Source: Ottelia alismoides (taxonomy: Eukaryota > Streptophyta > Magnoliopsida > Alismatales > Hydrocharitaceae). Taken from it: a DNA stretch of 64,000 bases. The DNA lies in NCBI GenBank assembly GCA_037367405.1, contig JAZKJV010000093.1:806001-870000 (forward strand). Direction: 5' to 3'. The translations under genes and the position numbers were made by a program. This document shows positions 37,801-48,271 of this stretch, one piece after another. How positions within the stretch are numbered: position 1 is the first letter of the stretch; every line of letters begins with the position of its first letter. The notes beneath the pieces are model-generated. The model did no database searches and had not been told where the DNA came from. It was given only the letters and a program-made list of their open reading frames with translations.

Positions 37801-40466
37801 TCAGATTTTGTTTGTCTCGAAGACAATCCTCCTTAAGCTCATGCGGCCCCTTTAGGCTGACGTTAAACCTTTAAAATTGAAAGTTCGAGCCTTTAAAAAA
37901 TGCGGTCCTTATTTGAGAATCAAGATATATTTGGATTTTTTTCAATTGATCCTAATTTTTAAGTAATGGAATAAAAAATCTCAACTTTCTTCCAAATCGG
38001 AAATATTCCATAGCCATGTTGTTTTTTTTGTGATTTTTCTTGATATTATTTGTTTAATTACCTTCTGATTATTATACAATATGGGAAAAAGGAGCCTACC
38101 TCGGCGGGTGCAGGTAACTCCCTACACCCGGCCTAATTTTTCATTGTTTTTTGATTTTTTTGAAATGAAACCTTGAGGGATTTAGATCACCGTGTGTCAT
38201 CATGTTGTCATTCCAAATTCAACTTAATTCGAGACTTCTATCATCTCTATCAAGACTACCAAATTTTAACGGTGTCAGAATTGCTGAAATCGAGCATGTT
38301 TAGATGAACATGTTATGAATATTTGTTTTGCATGAAACTTGAAACACATATTTCCATTAACATATTAAGTAAATTCCCCCAACTTTTAATTCAAAAAAAT
38401 AAAAAAATAATCGAAAAATAGGGTGGGTGCAGGGAGTTTCCTACACCCCAGGGTGCAGGCTCCCTGCCCCCATACAATATTCATCATTATATATTGAACA
38501 ACCGGTGATATAAATGATGCCTCAAAATAACCGTTAGATTTAAATTGTATAAATGCGGATCCCTTAAACATACACTACAGTCTGCTCCAACATAGAGCTA
38601 ACGAATAATTTTGGCGATTCCTTTCTATGTATTCCGATATTAAATTTCCAACAAATATTACTTATAGTAAACTTATATTAATTTCTTAAAAGTTGCAACG
38701 ATTCTCATATTTTTTTGCTACACTGCTGATATCGTTGCTTTAACAATTGATAAGTTTACAATATATGCTGGTGATTAATTTTGTAATGAAAAATATTTGT
38801 TTTTATATGTTGCAGGGAGTTTCCTATCCAGGAGGGCAAGGCCCTCCAGTTCATCTACGGCAGCCGGCAGACGGTCACCAGGGGCGGCCTCGTGGCGACG
38901 ACGGCCACGACGAACGTCTACCGCAGCCAGCAGTTCAAGCAGACGATGCGCGCCACCCTCTCGCAGAGCTGCAGCCCCGACGAGGTGCTCTTCTCGCCGG
39001 ACTTCCACCAGTCCCTCTACTGCCACCTCCTCTGCGGCCTCCTCTCCTCCCCGGACGTCCAGTTCATCTCATCCACCTTCGCGCACGGCCTCGTCCACGC
39101 CTTCCGCTCCTTCGAGCTCCTGTGGCCCGATCTCTGCGCCGACATCCGCAACGGCTCGCTCTCCCCGAAGATCACCATCCCTTCCATGCGCGACGCACTC
39201 TCCCACCTCCTCCCCCACCCGAACTCTGATCTTGCAGGGTCCATCGAAGCCCAATGCAGGGAGCTGTCCATGAACAATTGGAGTAGATTGATACCAACGT
39301 TGTGGCCCAATGCCAAGTACGTGACGGGGATCATGACCGGATCCATGGAGCCATACCTGAAGAAGCTGAGGCACTATGCGGGGGATCTGCCGCTCCTAGC
39401 GACGGAGTACGGGTCGTCGGAGGGGTGGATCGGGGCAAACGTCAATCCCAGGCTGCCGCCGGAGATGGCGACCTTTGCTGTGCTGCCGGACATCGGGTTC
39501 TTCGAGTTCATACCGCTGAGGGAGGTGGACCAGGGGGGCGCGACGGAGTACGTTGAGGAGGAGCCCGTGGAGCTCGGCGAGGTGGAGGCTGGGAGGATCT
39601 ACGAGGTGGTGATGACCAACTTCGCAGGTACTGCTACAACAAAACAAGTCTACGTGATATTTTTTAAATCTGTTGTTATATAGTCCCTTGTTAAATATAT
39701 CTTATGCTAAATTTAATGAGAAATAGAATATAATAACGCCTACTTTTTAAGATAAAAATAGCATCGTTACATATATTTAACAAGGAGACGATATAATTAC
39801 GGATTTTAAACAAAAAATTGTTTGATATATGGGTTTTAGATGTATAGTTTAAATCATGAAATCAAATGTGTAGCCATGCAAATCATGCAAGCAATTCTAT
39901 GTACACCGCCCGTTCTTCCTGCAGGGCTATACCGGTACCGGCTCGGCGACATCGTGCGCATTGCCGGCTTCCACAATGCGACGCCGGAGCTGCAATTCGT
40001 GCGCCGGAGAAACCTCATCCTCACGCTCAACATCGACAAGAACACCGAGAAGGACCTCCAGCTCGCAGTAGGAGAGGCCGCGGAGATCCTTGCCGATGAG
40101 GGGCTCGAGGTCGTCGACTTCACGAGCTGCGTGGACAACTCCACCGACCCCGGCCACTACGTGATCTTCTGGGAGCTGAGCGGTGAGGCGCGTGACGATG
40201 TCCTTGCAGCGTGCGTGGACCGTCTCGACCGCTCGTTCCTCGACGCGGGATACATGAGCTCGAGGAAGGTTGGGACGATCGCGGCGCTGGAGCTGCGGGT
40301 GGTGAGGAAGGGGACATTCCACGGGATCATGGAGCACTACCTGCGGCGAGGCGCGGCGGTGAGCCAGTTCAAGGTGCCGCGGTGCGTGCCGCAATCCAAC
40401 GCTAGGGTCCTGGAGATCCTCTGTGAGGGTGTTGTTGGGAGCTACTTCAGTGCTGCCTATGGATGA
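31886..40466 (+). CDS. JAR1-like: GH3 acyl-amido synthetase, JAR1-like (jasmonoyl-isoleucine synthetase), 4 exons
   Basis: Exons are 31886-32166, 32674-32775, 38816-39627 and 39925-40466, all with GT-AG introns of 507, 6040 and 297 bp. They give 1737 nt and 578 residues, close to Arabidopsis JAR1 (575). GH3 enzymes adenylate an acyl acid with ATP and join it to an amino acid; JAR1 makes jasmonoyl-isoleucine, the active jasmonate, in the cytosol. The three nucleotide-binding motifs are intact: S94-SGTTDGK, Y326-GSSEG and Y401-RYRLGD. Blocks such as 'SPTPILTG'-type 'SPILTG', 'TATTNVYR', 'SCSPDEV', '[10 protein letters not shown]', 'INIDKNTE'-like '[12 protein letters not shown]' and 'STDPGHY' match group I GH3 proteins from start to end. 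The first ATG gives the family N-terminus. Coding exons are GC-rich, introns AT-rich. The jasmonate substrate is inferred from similarity; another group I member (GH3.10-like) cannot be excluded. Confidence 0.93.
32815..33055. mobile_element. Mutator-type MITE in GH3 intron 2
   Basis: The left arm with 'gagattttttactc' and 'agatcatataaactt' pairs with the right arm (complement GAGATTTTTTTGCGG and 'tagatcatataaatt'). Flanks TAATAAATA (32806-32814) and TAGTAAATA (33056-33064) match at eight of nine positions. It starts only 39 bp after the exon 2 donor site. Confidence 0.7.
33065..34764. other. GH3 intron 2, unassigned part
   Basis: No host exon is seen. The plus-strand frame at 33507-33866 and minus-strand frames at 34378-34846 match no family. 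Inverted arms of the 'gcaattaca/tgtaattgc' kind suggest decayed MITEs. Confidence 0.5.
34765..35090 (+). pseudogene. LINE endonuclease-domain relic in GH3 intron 2
   Basis: Plus-strand translation gives '[19 protein letters not shown]', then after a frame change 'LDERIKNVL', '[15 protein letters not shown]' and '[12 protein letters not shown]'. This is the order seen in the apurinic-type endonuclease domain of the plant LINE family often mis-annotated as craniofacial development protein 2-like. In-frame stops and a decayed 'GGDFNGH' block show it is dead. The 3' ends of the same type of LINE lie at 50240-50481 and 53067-53605. Confidence 0.75.
35141..36225 (-). pseudogene. Ty1/copia gag relic in GH3 intron 2
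   Basis: On the minus strand, blocks such as '[12 protein letters not shown]', '[18 protein letters not shown]', '[11 protein letters not shown]', '[17 protein letters not shown]' and '[13 protein letters not shown]' follow one another, then a gag-like '[20 protein letters not shown]' region and a glycine/arginine-rich tail. This matches copia gag (UBN2-type). A stop breaks it at about 35806 ('WIEL' then stop), and nothing downstream (protease, pol) remains. The 5' LTR edge of the same element is probably at about 37354. Confidence 0.75.
36304..37007. mobile_element. hAT-type MITE in GH3 intron 2
   Basis: The left end TAGAGATGAAAATGGATC pairs with a right end whose complement is TAGGAATGAAACTGAATACG. 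Flanks CCTGATGG (36296-36303) and CCTAATGG (37008-37015) are an 8-bp duplication with one mismatch. The interior is full of 'ggatat/atatcc' words. It appears to be inserted in the leader of the copia relic. Confidence 0.7.
37343..37560 (-). mobile_element. Copia primer site and LTR fragment
   Basis: The minus strand reads 'AGGTATCAGAGCAATGG' at about 37338-37354, a near match to the Met-tRNA primer site. Sequence to the right starting 'tgtggagaaaagcg' would be the 5' LTR edge of the gag relic at 35141-36225. The outer LTR border was not found. Confidence 0.5.
38093..38471. mobile_element. Mutator-type MITE in GH3 intron 2
   Basis: The left end GGGAAAAAGGAGCCTACC pairs with the right end (complement GGGGGCAGGGAGCCTGC). 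Both arms carry 'actccctacaccc'-like sequence. A perfect 9-bp duplication ATACAATAT flanks it (38084-38092 and 38472-38480). It is the best-preserved copy of a family also seen at 2124-2598 and 10562-10872, and it lies 345 bp before the exon 3 acceptor. Confidence 0.85.
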
Positions 40467-40857
40467 TTCTTTTCTTGCGAATGTGTTTGATTGATTTGTG
40501 TTGCCGTCTGCTAAATTTGATCATGTTGTTGATTGTTGTGTAGAACACCGAGGGATTTCTATGTTATAATGGGGTTTTGGGGGATCGAATGGAAATGAAT
40601 GTTTGATGAGTGTGTTGGTTTGTTTAAAAAATGGTAACTTACAAAAGAGGGTCCATATATGCGTCGAATTTCAATCAGAGGCCCCATCTTCAGAATGTAA
40701 CAAACATGATCGGGTGTTTACCCCCAAAACCTCCTTTTTCTCTCACTTGTGGGGTCTACTCTCACTCTCTTTTTTATATATTAAATAAATCATTTCTCTT
40801 TCATCTATTCCATCAAAAAAACAATATATTATACAATCATATCATCTAAAAATTATA
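40467..40857 (+). other. GH3 3' flank
   Basis: Probable 3' UTR directly after the TGA. It is GT-rich ('tgttgttgattgttgtgtag') with no canonical AATAAA; an AATGAATG at about 40593 could serve as the polyadenylation signal. Beyond about 40620 the sequence is AT-rich intergenic up to the Mutator-like element. Confidence 0.4.
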
Positions 40858-43800
40858 GGGCCTTTTACATCCATGACCCTGAGTAACTCGCAATAACATT
40901 CATAACCCTGCATAATCGCGGTTAATGCTTAACTCTTACATGGCATAACCTCGTGTTATATTCTGTTTGGGATATCCGTTGTACGTGACGGTTTCCATCG
41001 AAAAAGACATAACTGCCCCTAAAACTTATTCCTATTTGCAAACCATGCCCCGTCCCCTAGCAGCTCCAAGCTTGCCGCCGTCGAGATTCTCCTTCACTGC
41101 TCGAAGCCCCCTCCCCTGAGCAGAGCTCGAAGTCCGCCGCCGAGCAGCGACCCCCCCTCCCGGGCAGCGACCACCCCTCTCGAAGGTCCCCTCCCTCTCG
41201 CTGCCGCCGAGCTTCTCCTTCACTGCTCGAAGCCCCCTGCGCGACCGACTTTCAGCCCTCCTCCCGCAGCCCTGCTTCGAAGACCTGTCGACCCCTCCCT
41301 CCCTCCCGAGCAATGACCCCCTCCCCCCTCCCCTGCTGAGCAGTGACCCCCGCGTGACTGCACCCCCCTTCCGCGCAACGCTCCTTCCCAAGATTTCTGC
41401 CCCACCGCGCAACGCTCCTTCCCGAGCTTTCAACATCAGCGACCCAATAGCATGAGAAAGCGAGAGTTCTCTGTCGGGTGTCTTGCGGGATCTGTTCTTA
41501 GCCTCGCAAACTCTCTCGCAGCATCTGGGAATCCCTCTACCTATCTATCTCGAAGACCCCTGTGGCATGGCTTTCTTAGCAACCCTATATCTATACGGCC
41601 TTGAACACAGTTCGTCCCTCCCCTCGTATAGTCCTCATGAACAAGGAGTTCGGCTCGTACCCTTGCTGATGGTCAGCAGTACCCCACCTTCCACCAGGTT
41701 CGCTTTTGAAGGCTGAGTTTTGCACCGGCAAGCGATGCTTATGCCTTAGGTGTGATATATTTTATTCGGATTTCAATACAAAAGAATCTCTCTGGTATCC
41801 CAGTGCCTGAGTGATAATGCCAAGTTCCGCTCATTAATTAATGAGAAAAAGTGAAGAAGAACCTCGGTTGGTGGTGGGTGGACCTTTTAGTATTTGGTAT
41901 AAGTCAAGCATCCTCCTAATCACGATAGTGGAGCGCGGTTTCCAGAAAAAAAACAAACCTATGGGCTTGATCCAAGGTTCTTGTGATTGATAGTAAAACA
42001 TCGATTTTCTTGTTGAGATCTGATTCTATCTTCAGAGATTTCTCAAGAGATATTCTGACGATGTTTTGTTATAGCATTTATAACTGCCTCTGGCTTGGGT
42101 GGTGCTTCTCCCATGCTCGGCTAAGTCGTCTAACCTTCGCACCAAATATCGATTTCTGAAAGCTTTCTCAGTAGAGAAATAGCCCCCCTCCAACCGCCCC
42201 ATTTTAGAGTTCTTCCTAAATGAGAAGGGTATAAGGAACATACCCTCACGTATAAATATGACTACTTCTTTGCAATTTATATTGGAGAATTGATGGAGGA
42301 AATTGGGTTTGCAATTTCCAGAAACCACATGATTATATAGCCAAAGGGAATACACTGCAAGAAGAAGCAAAAGAATGATTACGGCCTTGAAAAGGCGCGG
42401 GAGACAACCCTGCCCCGAGGTTCTCAGGTTCCAACATCACAGGCATACAAATGAAAAGAAGGTTCAACTAGTGGTGGGTGCCTCCCGCTAGTTGGTCCGG
42501 ACAAGAAGATAGCTAGCCCGTCAGGACAACCATTCTTGTACTACAGGGTTTATTCGAATATGAAATCAGACTGACATCATCCTGCTTTTTTTGACACTTC
42601 GAGATATTTCGAAATCATGAAATCTCGACCAGAGCAGGTGCTATCTGAGACAAATCAAGCCCATTAAATACAAGTTCAAAAAGAATCTGAGTGGAAAATC
42701 AAGCCAACGAGAAAAAGAAGGTCGATCCCCGTGCACATGGGAGCATTTGCCTTGAAGAAAGAAGTTACCTGACCTCCCCGTAAACAAGAACTAGGTAAAT
42801 GCCAAGCTGGACAAATGCGGCCACTATTGTCATGCCAGTCCAGGAACAAGAGCACATAGCCAGTCAAGATAGTTGCATCTTTGGCAAGAGAACCCTCTCC
42901 GAGAGTAGCCAAGCTGTTACTGATTCCATTCTTTCGGATGGCAATAGCTTTCTTTCTTAAGTGGACTCTGACGCGGTACTCTCTCCCACCTGCCTCACTC
43001 CTCCCTTATGAACACTCGCTCGACCTTTGTATTAGACAGATCAAGCATGCTCTCGTAGCACTAGGTAAGCTGCCACTGAGCTGGATCCTTCCCCTCACCC
43101 ATCCCCTCGTCTTCCAACTAGTATATAAGTCGACATCTACACACTTCCCAGGGGAAGAGAGCTTAGCTTCTCAGTCGCATCCCTTCTCTCTCTTAGCCTT
43201 CCCGCTAACTTTGCTTCCTCGCACCTTCTCCTCGTCCCTCAGTTCTGCTTCAGCTTCTCAGATCCGGATCGACGCAAATGGGCAGTTCCCATGGTCAAGG
43301 TATCGTCTAGCCTCGACGTGCCCAGAGGCACAGAAGCAAAGATGGTGGAGATAGACTTCTTTCCTCTGATTGCTGATCAAGCCTGGCAATCACTCCTCGG
43401 AGGTGCCGATCACGGGAGAATCCAGGTCCCCTTAGCCCAGCTGAGCTGGAGAGGTCTAACCTGGAAAAGCCTTTCTCATTCTTTTAATTATCAATAGTAG
43501 GAGGGTAGGACTTTTCTAGGGCCCCCATATCTTTGACCAGTGAAAGTTCGATTTGAACTGGAATTTGCGATTCATTCTAACTAGACTTTGAGCCCCTCCC
43601 CGCCTGCGTCGACCTTCGAGCGCCCGAGTTCCCAGAGCTCATCCTTTGGAACCCCCAAAACCCACCCGACCGCCTCCTCCTCTCGTATCCCTATCGAAGC
43701 CTGCCGCCAACCACCTCTGGCTCGCCGCTCGAATCGTGTCGTCCCTGCAGGTTAAGGTGCGAGGTCGGAAGGGAGAGGTTGACAGGGAGATGATCGGTCG

Positions 43801-44080
43801 ACGATGGGGGAAGGGGAGGAGGCCGGAGGGGGGAGGTTGAGGTGGATGGAGGGTGAGGGGGAGGGTAAAGGGAGAGGGATAATTTTTGTTTATTTCCAAA
43901 CCGTTGGATTGAGGATGAGTTAGATTAACTCATATATATGATTGAGTTAACATATTAAATTAACAGAGGGTTATAGGTGTGAGACGGAGTGACTATTCAG
44001 GGTTTCTCATGTAATCCATGATTATGCAGGGTTATGAATGTTATTTCGAAATTACTCAGGATTATGGGTGTAAAAATTGC
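40858..44080. mobile_element. Mutator-like TIR element interrupted by foreign DNA
   Basis: A perfect 9-bp duplication AAAATTATA flanks it (40849-40857 and 44081-44089). The left end GGGCCTTTTACATCCATGAC pairs with a right end whose complement is GCAATTTTTACACCCATAAT, and both arms continue with 'cctgagtaa' and 'acattcataaccctgcataa'. The family is that of 8944-9990 (shared 'ttaactcaa...gagttaatctaac' subterminal sequence). GC-rich interior remains lie at 41040-41450 and 43580-43870. Between them is about 2.1 kb of different character. No transposase is present. Confidence 0.75.
41450..43580. other. Mitochondrial-DNA-like insert
   Basis: This block is neither AT-rich nor GC-extreme and has the even composition and phrasing of plant mitochondrial non-coding DNA, for example 'aagtcaagcatcctcctaat', 'gaagaacctcggttggtgg' and 'gagtgataatgccaagttcc'. 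No conserved mitochondrial gene was identified, so the call rests on recognition of style. Its removal would leave about 1.1 kb of Mutator-like element, close to the 1047 bp of the sister copy at 8944-9990, which fits an insertion. It could instead be an unrelated unique sequence. Confidence 0.4.
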
Positions 44081-44109
44081 AAAATTATAAACTACTCAAC
44101 TTCTACTCA

Positions 44110-44183
44110 CTTTTCCAAACTTCAATACAATCACATCACAATAACTACCCGCTTTTCCAAACTTCAATACAATTACATCACAA
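44110..44183. repeat. 42-bp tandem duplication
   Basis: 'cttttccaaacttcaataca' followed by 'tcacatcacaa' (first copy) and 'ttacatcacaa' (second) repeats with a 42-bp period just left of the hAT MITE. Confidence 0.8.
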
Positions 44184-44184
44184 C

Positions 44185-44745
44185 TAGACCTGGCCAAAGT
44201 TCGGGCTGGGCCGGGCCGACCGGGCCGAGGTTTCAAAACCCCTTGTCCAAGGCCCGGTCCGGCCCGGTCCACGACCCATACTTCAAGGCCCAAGCCCGGC
44301 CCAGGTCTGGACCGGGTCGGGCTGGGCCAGCCCATGGACCGAATGAAAAATATTTTTAAATTAATTTTTTAATTAAATTTATGAAGATAATTAAGTTTTT
44401 TAGCATCATCTAATCTTTCTAAATCCAAGTAACCATAATATGTGTTACTTTGCATGTAACGTATAAAATAAGAAGTAATATTGATAATGTAAAACAAAAA
44501 ATTGGAAGTATATTATATTAAATGTATCTAGAATATAATTTTTAAACATATATTTTTATATGTGCGGGCCGGGCCGGGCCGAGACGAATTTTATGACACG
44601 TGCCCATGGCCCGCCCAATTGACGGGCGGGCCAAAGAGCGGGCCGGGCCGGGCCGGCCCATTTTCAAAATCGCTTGCCCAAGCCCGGCCCATAAACGGGC
44701 TGGGCGGGCTGGGCGGGTGGGCCCCCGACCCAATGGCCAGGTCTA
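44185..44745. mobile_element. hAT-type non-autonomous element, GGGCC-rich
   Basis: Terminal repeats TAGACCTGGCCA and TGGCCAGGTCTA are perfect inverts. The 8-bp duplication ATCACAAC is perfect (44177-44184 and 44746-44753). Both subterminal regions are packed with 'gggccgggcc' words and the centre is AT-rich. No transposase. Confidence 0.9.
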
Positions 44746-45492
44746 ATCACAACAAACCCTCTCAACCCAAAATCCTCTATCTAAATACCAAAACACAAAA
44801 ATGGGTTACCCCCACCAGTTTATCCTTGGGTAACCCGGTAATCAAACACACCCTTAGGGATTATGGTGTAATAAGGTATACACATGAGTTGAGTTGTAAT
44901 TGGAGAATATTTTATGGGCATTATGTAATTGTCCCATAGGGGAATGTTCACCTGGGTTTTCCCGCGGGTTTTTTTTCATCCGAGAAGGAAAGATAATCGG
45001 CGGTGAGAGCTGAAGGCAGATGAGGGCGATTCCATTCCCCTTCCCCTTCCCGTTACTCTCCGCCGCGCGAGGAATGGGGAGATTAGATTTCCGGCGGATG
45101 TGCTCGAACGTGGACGTGGAGATCGGGGAGCTCGTGGAGTACACGGAGAGCCTAAAAAACTACGAGAGGATCGGCGTCCCCAAGAGCGCGGAGCCGCCTC
45201 CTCCGCCGACTCGCCGATCCCCATCTCCGATTCAAGGTGAAAAATGTCGTTTTTTTTATTTATGTCTCGTGATTGCAATCGGCTTTCCGATAGACTTGTT
45301 GTTACGTGATTTTTATGGTGAAAAGATGCGATTTTGGAATTGTTCAGATTCTTATTCAGTGTAGTATACTTGATTACATGCTCTTTTTGTCGGAATACGA
45401 CCTTTTGTTCTCATTTAGTTATATGCTAATGTAGGCTGTACATATTGCTGGAACAAAGGGTACGAGATCGACCACAGCTTTTGTTTTCAATA

Positions 45493-45807
45493 GGTTAGAA
45501 AAATAGGAAGCGGAAGCAGAATCGGAAATAAAGATAAAAATTTGAAGAATACAAGAATTTTTACGTGAAATCCTACTCCCTAGAGAGCGGGATGAAATCA
45601 CGGGAGAAGTCCTTAAAGGGACAGATATTGCATTCCTTTTTCTCATCTGACTACAGGGGTGTGGGGTTCTATATATAGCACCCACGGAGTCTCTACATCT
45701 CCAAACTGGTAGATGTGGGACTAAAGACTAGATGGGATAAATGGATCCTGGAGAGATCCATTTACCTATCTTCCATACATGTGATGCATATAACAAATAC
45801 TCCAACA
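45493..45807 (-). repeat. 3' LTR of the non-coding element
   Basis: 315 bp. It shares 'ttcctttttctcatctgact', 'ctatatatagcac' and 'aaatactccaaca' with the other LTR. The outer end is GGTTAG where the intact copy has TGTTAG. 'ctatatatag' is the likely TATA region. Confidence 0.9.
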
Positions 45808-47094
45808 CTCCCCCTCAAGCTGGAGCATGCAATGCTCAACTTGGACAAACATAAAGGAATTCAACTCACGCTACATGACACTACAGACAATATCAACTCA
45901 ACGCATACAATTGTCAGCTACTGTCGAAGACGTTGTTTCTCATGTCGTGCATGTAAGGAGGACGAACAGGCTGTAGTGTAAGTCAACTGAATCTCCTCGT
46001 TGGAGAGCATGTGCTATGAACTCCGTCTGTCAGAGTCACTGCAATTGGAAATGAGTCTCCTCGTCAGAGTACTCTGGCCCGCCACAACATGTGGAGAACT
46101 GCTATATCTCTAAAAAGGGCCGAACTGAAAGGCCGTGGAGTGCAATCCTCGTCGGAGTCCAAAGTCGCTGGAGAATGGAGTCTGAAATAATTTCCTCGTC
46201 GGAGAACTGAGTCTCTCCCATCTGGCACAGAGAATGATACTCTATTCTGGAGTACCTATGCTACCACATGAAAACCCTGGCCCACATGGCATAGGGAATG
46301 GTCCTATACTCTAGAGCCCCTATGGCTCACATGAAATCTCTAGCCGACAAAACAAGAAAAGATGGGAACCACTACAAAAGATGGCAAACACGTGCTCATA
46401 TGAAAAGACTGCATACATGTGCGTGTCTGAACTGAAAACTCGGAGCCAACTAACATCGAGTCTGAACCTGCGCATCAAACTGTGGACTCGGAATCTGAAC
46501 GTCGAGTCTGAAACTGTGCATGTAGAATCTTCATCTACATAATTGTAGAGTCTGAAACACTAATTTGTCTGGGATATCACATATGAATCTGTAACAGACC
46601 TGTGACTCTATACATAATACTCCCCCTTTCTCCCATACTAGTCGGAATACATGACATCGACTATGTTGGGAGAAGACAATAAAATGGGGGTACAAAACAA
46701 AATAAACCGTCACATTTTCGTCTTTTCTTGAAAATTCTCTTCTCGGCTATTCCATTTTTTTAATAGCCGTCCCAATATTTTTTTAATAAGCCTTTCCATC
46801 ATTTTTTTGCTATTCATTCATTTCTTTCTTTCTTTTGCAAATATTTTGCGTATAGCTTTTTCTTGTACGCGCTCCTTTTTTTCCTCAAAAGATTTTTTAG
46901 GCTCTCGACCCATCTCTCCCTTTCACAATTTTTTTGAATGCCCCCTTTTTCTTTCTTTCTTTCTCCTTCCCCCTCTCCCCTTTTTTATTTTCTGCAGCCC
47001 ACATTTGGGCTAAAAAACCAACATTTGAGTTTATAAAAAAATCTTTTTTTCTTTTTATATGGACATGGGCTTTATTAGGGTTCCCAAGGGAACC

Positions 47095-47710
47095 CTTCTC
47101 TTCGCCCGTTGCTGCGATGGGGCTTCCAGCTAGGGTTGCCGCCTCCCCTCGATCAGAGCATCAAGATGACGCCGCCGCCGCTGGTGGGGTGGAGACACAT
47201 CCTGGATAAGGCCTGGATTTTCTCGCGCGAGCGGCGCCGTTCTGCGCGGAGGAGGGACTTCTTCGAACAAGAGTTCTCGAGAGCATTACGCGCCTCCTGC
47301 ACGTGGAGCCACGACTGGGGCCGGTCTGGATCGGCCTGGAGATGCGGGGAGTGCCGCATCGCTTGCAGCTGCGGGAGAGGTGCAGCTAGGTCACACCACC
47401 TTGGCCAATTGGGTGTGTGCCGCCTCTTCAGACATGGATTGCAAGGAAGGCGATGCTGCTCGCGATCGCCTGGACTGTAAAAGGGGCTGGAGGGTGGCGC
47501 GTTGGGGCTGCGCCTGGGCCTTCAGGCGCTTGGGTGCGCGCCACCATGCTGGGATTGTCGCTGGAGATCGGAGTATGCGTCCTACCGCTAGGGCTAGGGC
47601 TGGGGTCCAGATGCGCGAGAGCGAAGAGGGGCATCGTTCTTGGACACTTGCGCGTCGCCTGCGCGCTTGGTCTTTAGATGGAGCTCGAAAGGCTGCAGCA
47701 GCCGCGTGAT
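47095..47710. other. GC-rich passenger block inside the LTR element
   Basis: GC-rich sequence with frames on both strands and a start-like region 'cgatggggcttccagc'. It contrasts with the AT-rich rest of the element. It may be a captured host gene fragment, but no protein family is recognisable in any frame. Confidence 0.35.
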
Positions 47711-47955
47711 CTGGTTTGGAAACCTTGGAAGATGCCACGTGCCTTCTATGACCATTTGTGGCCTGGAGATCTTGATTAGGCTAGAACTTCTTGATAAGAT
47801 CTTCAAAACATCAATCTTTACGAGCGAACAATTAATCGACATGTTGATAATGTTGAAGAATCTGGGTTTCAAATTAAACCCTAAAACAAATCTCGAATCT
47901 CGAACAAGAACTAAAAAGGAAAAAAATCCTCGAGAATCGACATGCTTCAATACCA

Positions 47956-48271
47956 TGTTAGAATAATAGGAAACGGAAGCGGAATCAGAAATAAAGATAA
48001 AGAAATTGAAGAACACAATAATTTTTACGTGGAACCCTACTCCTCAGGGAGTGTGATGAAACCACGGAAGAAGCCCTCAAAGGGGCGGATATTGAATTCC
48101 TTTTTCTCATCTGACTATAGGGGTGTGGGGCTCTATATATAGCACCTACGGAGTCTCCACATCTCCAAACTGGTAGATGCGGGACTAAAGATTGGATGGG
48201 GTAAATGGATCCTAGAGAGATCCATTTAGCCATCTCCCATACATGTGACACATATAACAAATACTCCAACA
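47956..48271 (-). repeat. 5' LTR of the non-coding element
   Basis: 316 bp with TG...CA ends intact. It adjoins the primer-binding site on its inner side and the CAATA duplicate on its outer side. Divergence from the 3' LTR is visible at a few tens of sites, so the insertion is not very recent. Confidence 0.9.

Larger units (their letters stand above)
45493..48271 (-). mobile_element. Complete non-coding LTR retrotransposon inserted in the folate pseudogene exon
   Basis: The element is 2779 bp with 315/316-bp LTRs. A perfect duplication CAATA flanks it (45488-45492 and 48272-48276). On the minus strand a primer site 'TGGTATTGAAGC' follows the 5' LTR at 47955, and a polypurine tract 'GCTTGAGGGGGAG' precedes the 3' LTR at 45808. 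The 2148-bp interior shows no gag or pol domain, so it is non-autonomous. It includes a GC-rich block (47095-47710) that looks gene-like but that I cannot assign, and a CT/T-rich block (46730-47000). Confidence 0.9.

Noticed and set aside
39227..39236. Possible extra acceptor site 'cttgcagg' inside GH3 exon 3
   Set aside because: The frame stays open and family-like across it, and removing sequence there would break conserved GH3 blocks.
38747..39273. Alternative plus-strand frames over GH3 exon 3
   Set aside because: They arise from the GC-rich third codon positions; only the frame continuing to the YGSSEG motif matches a protein family.
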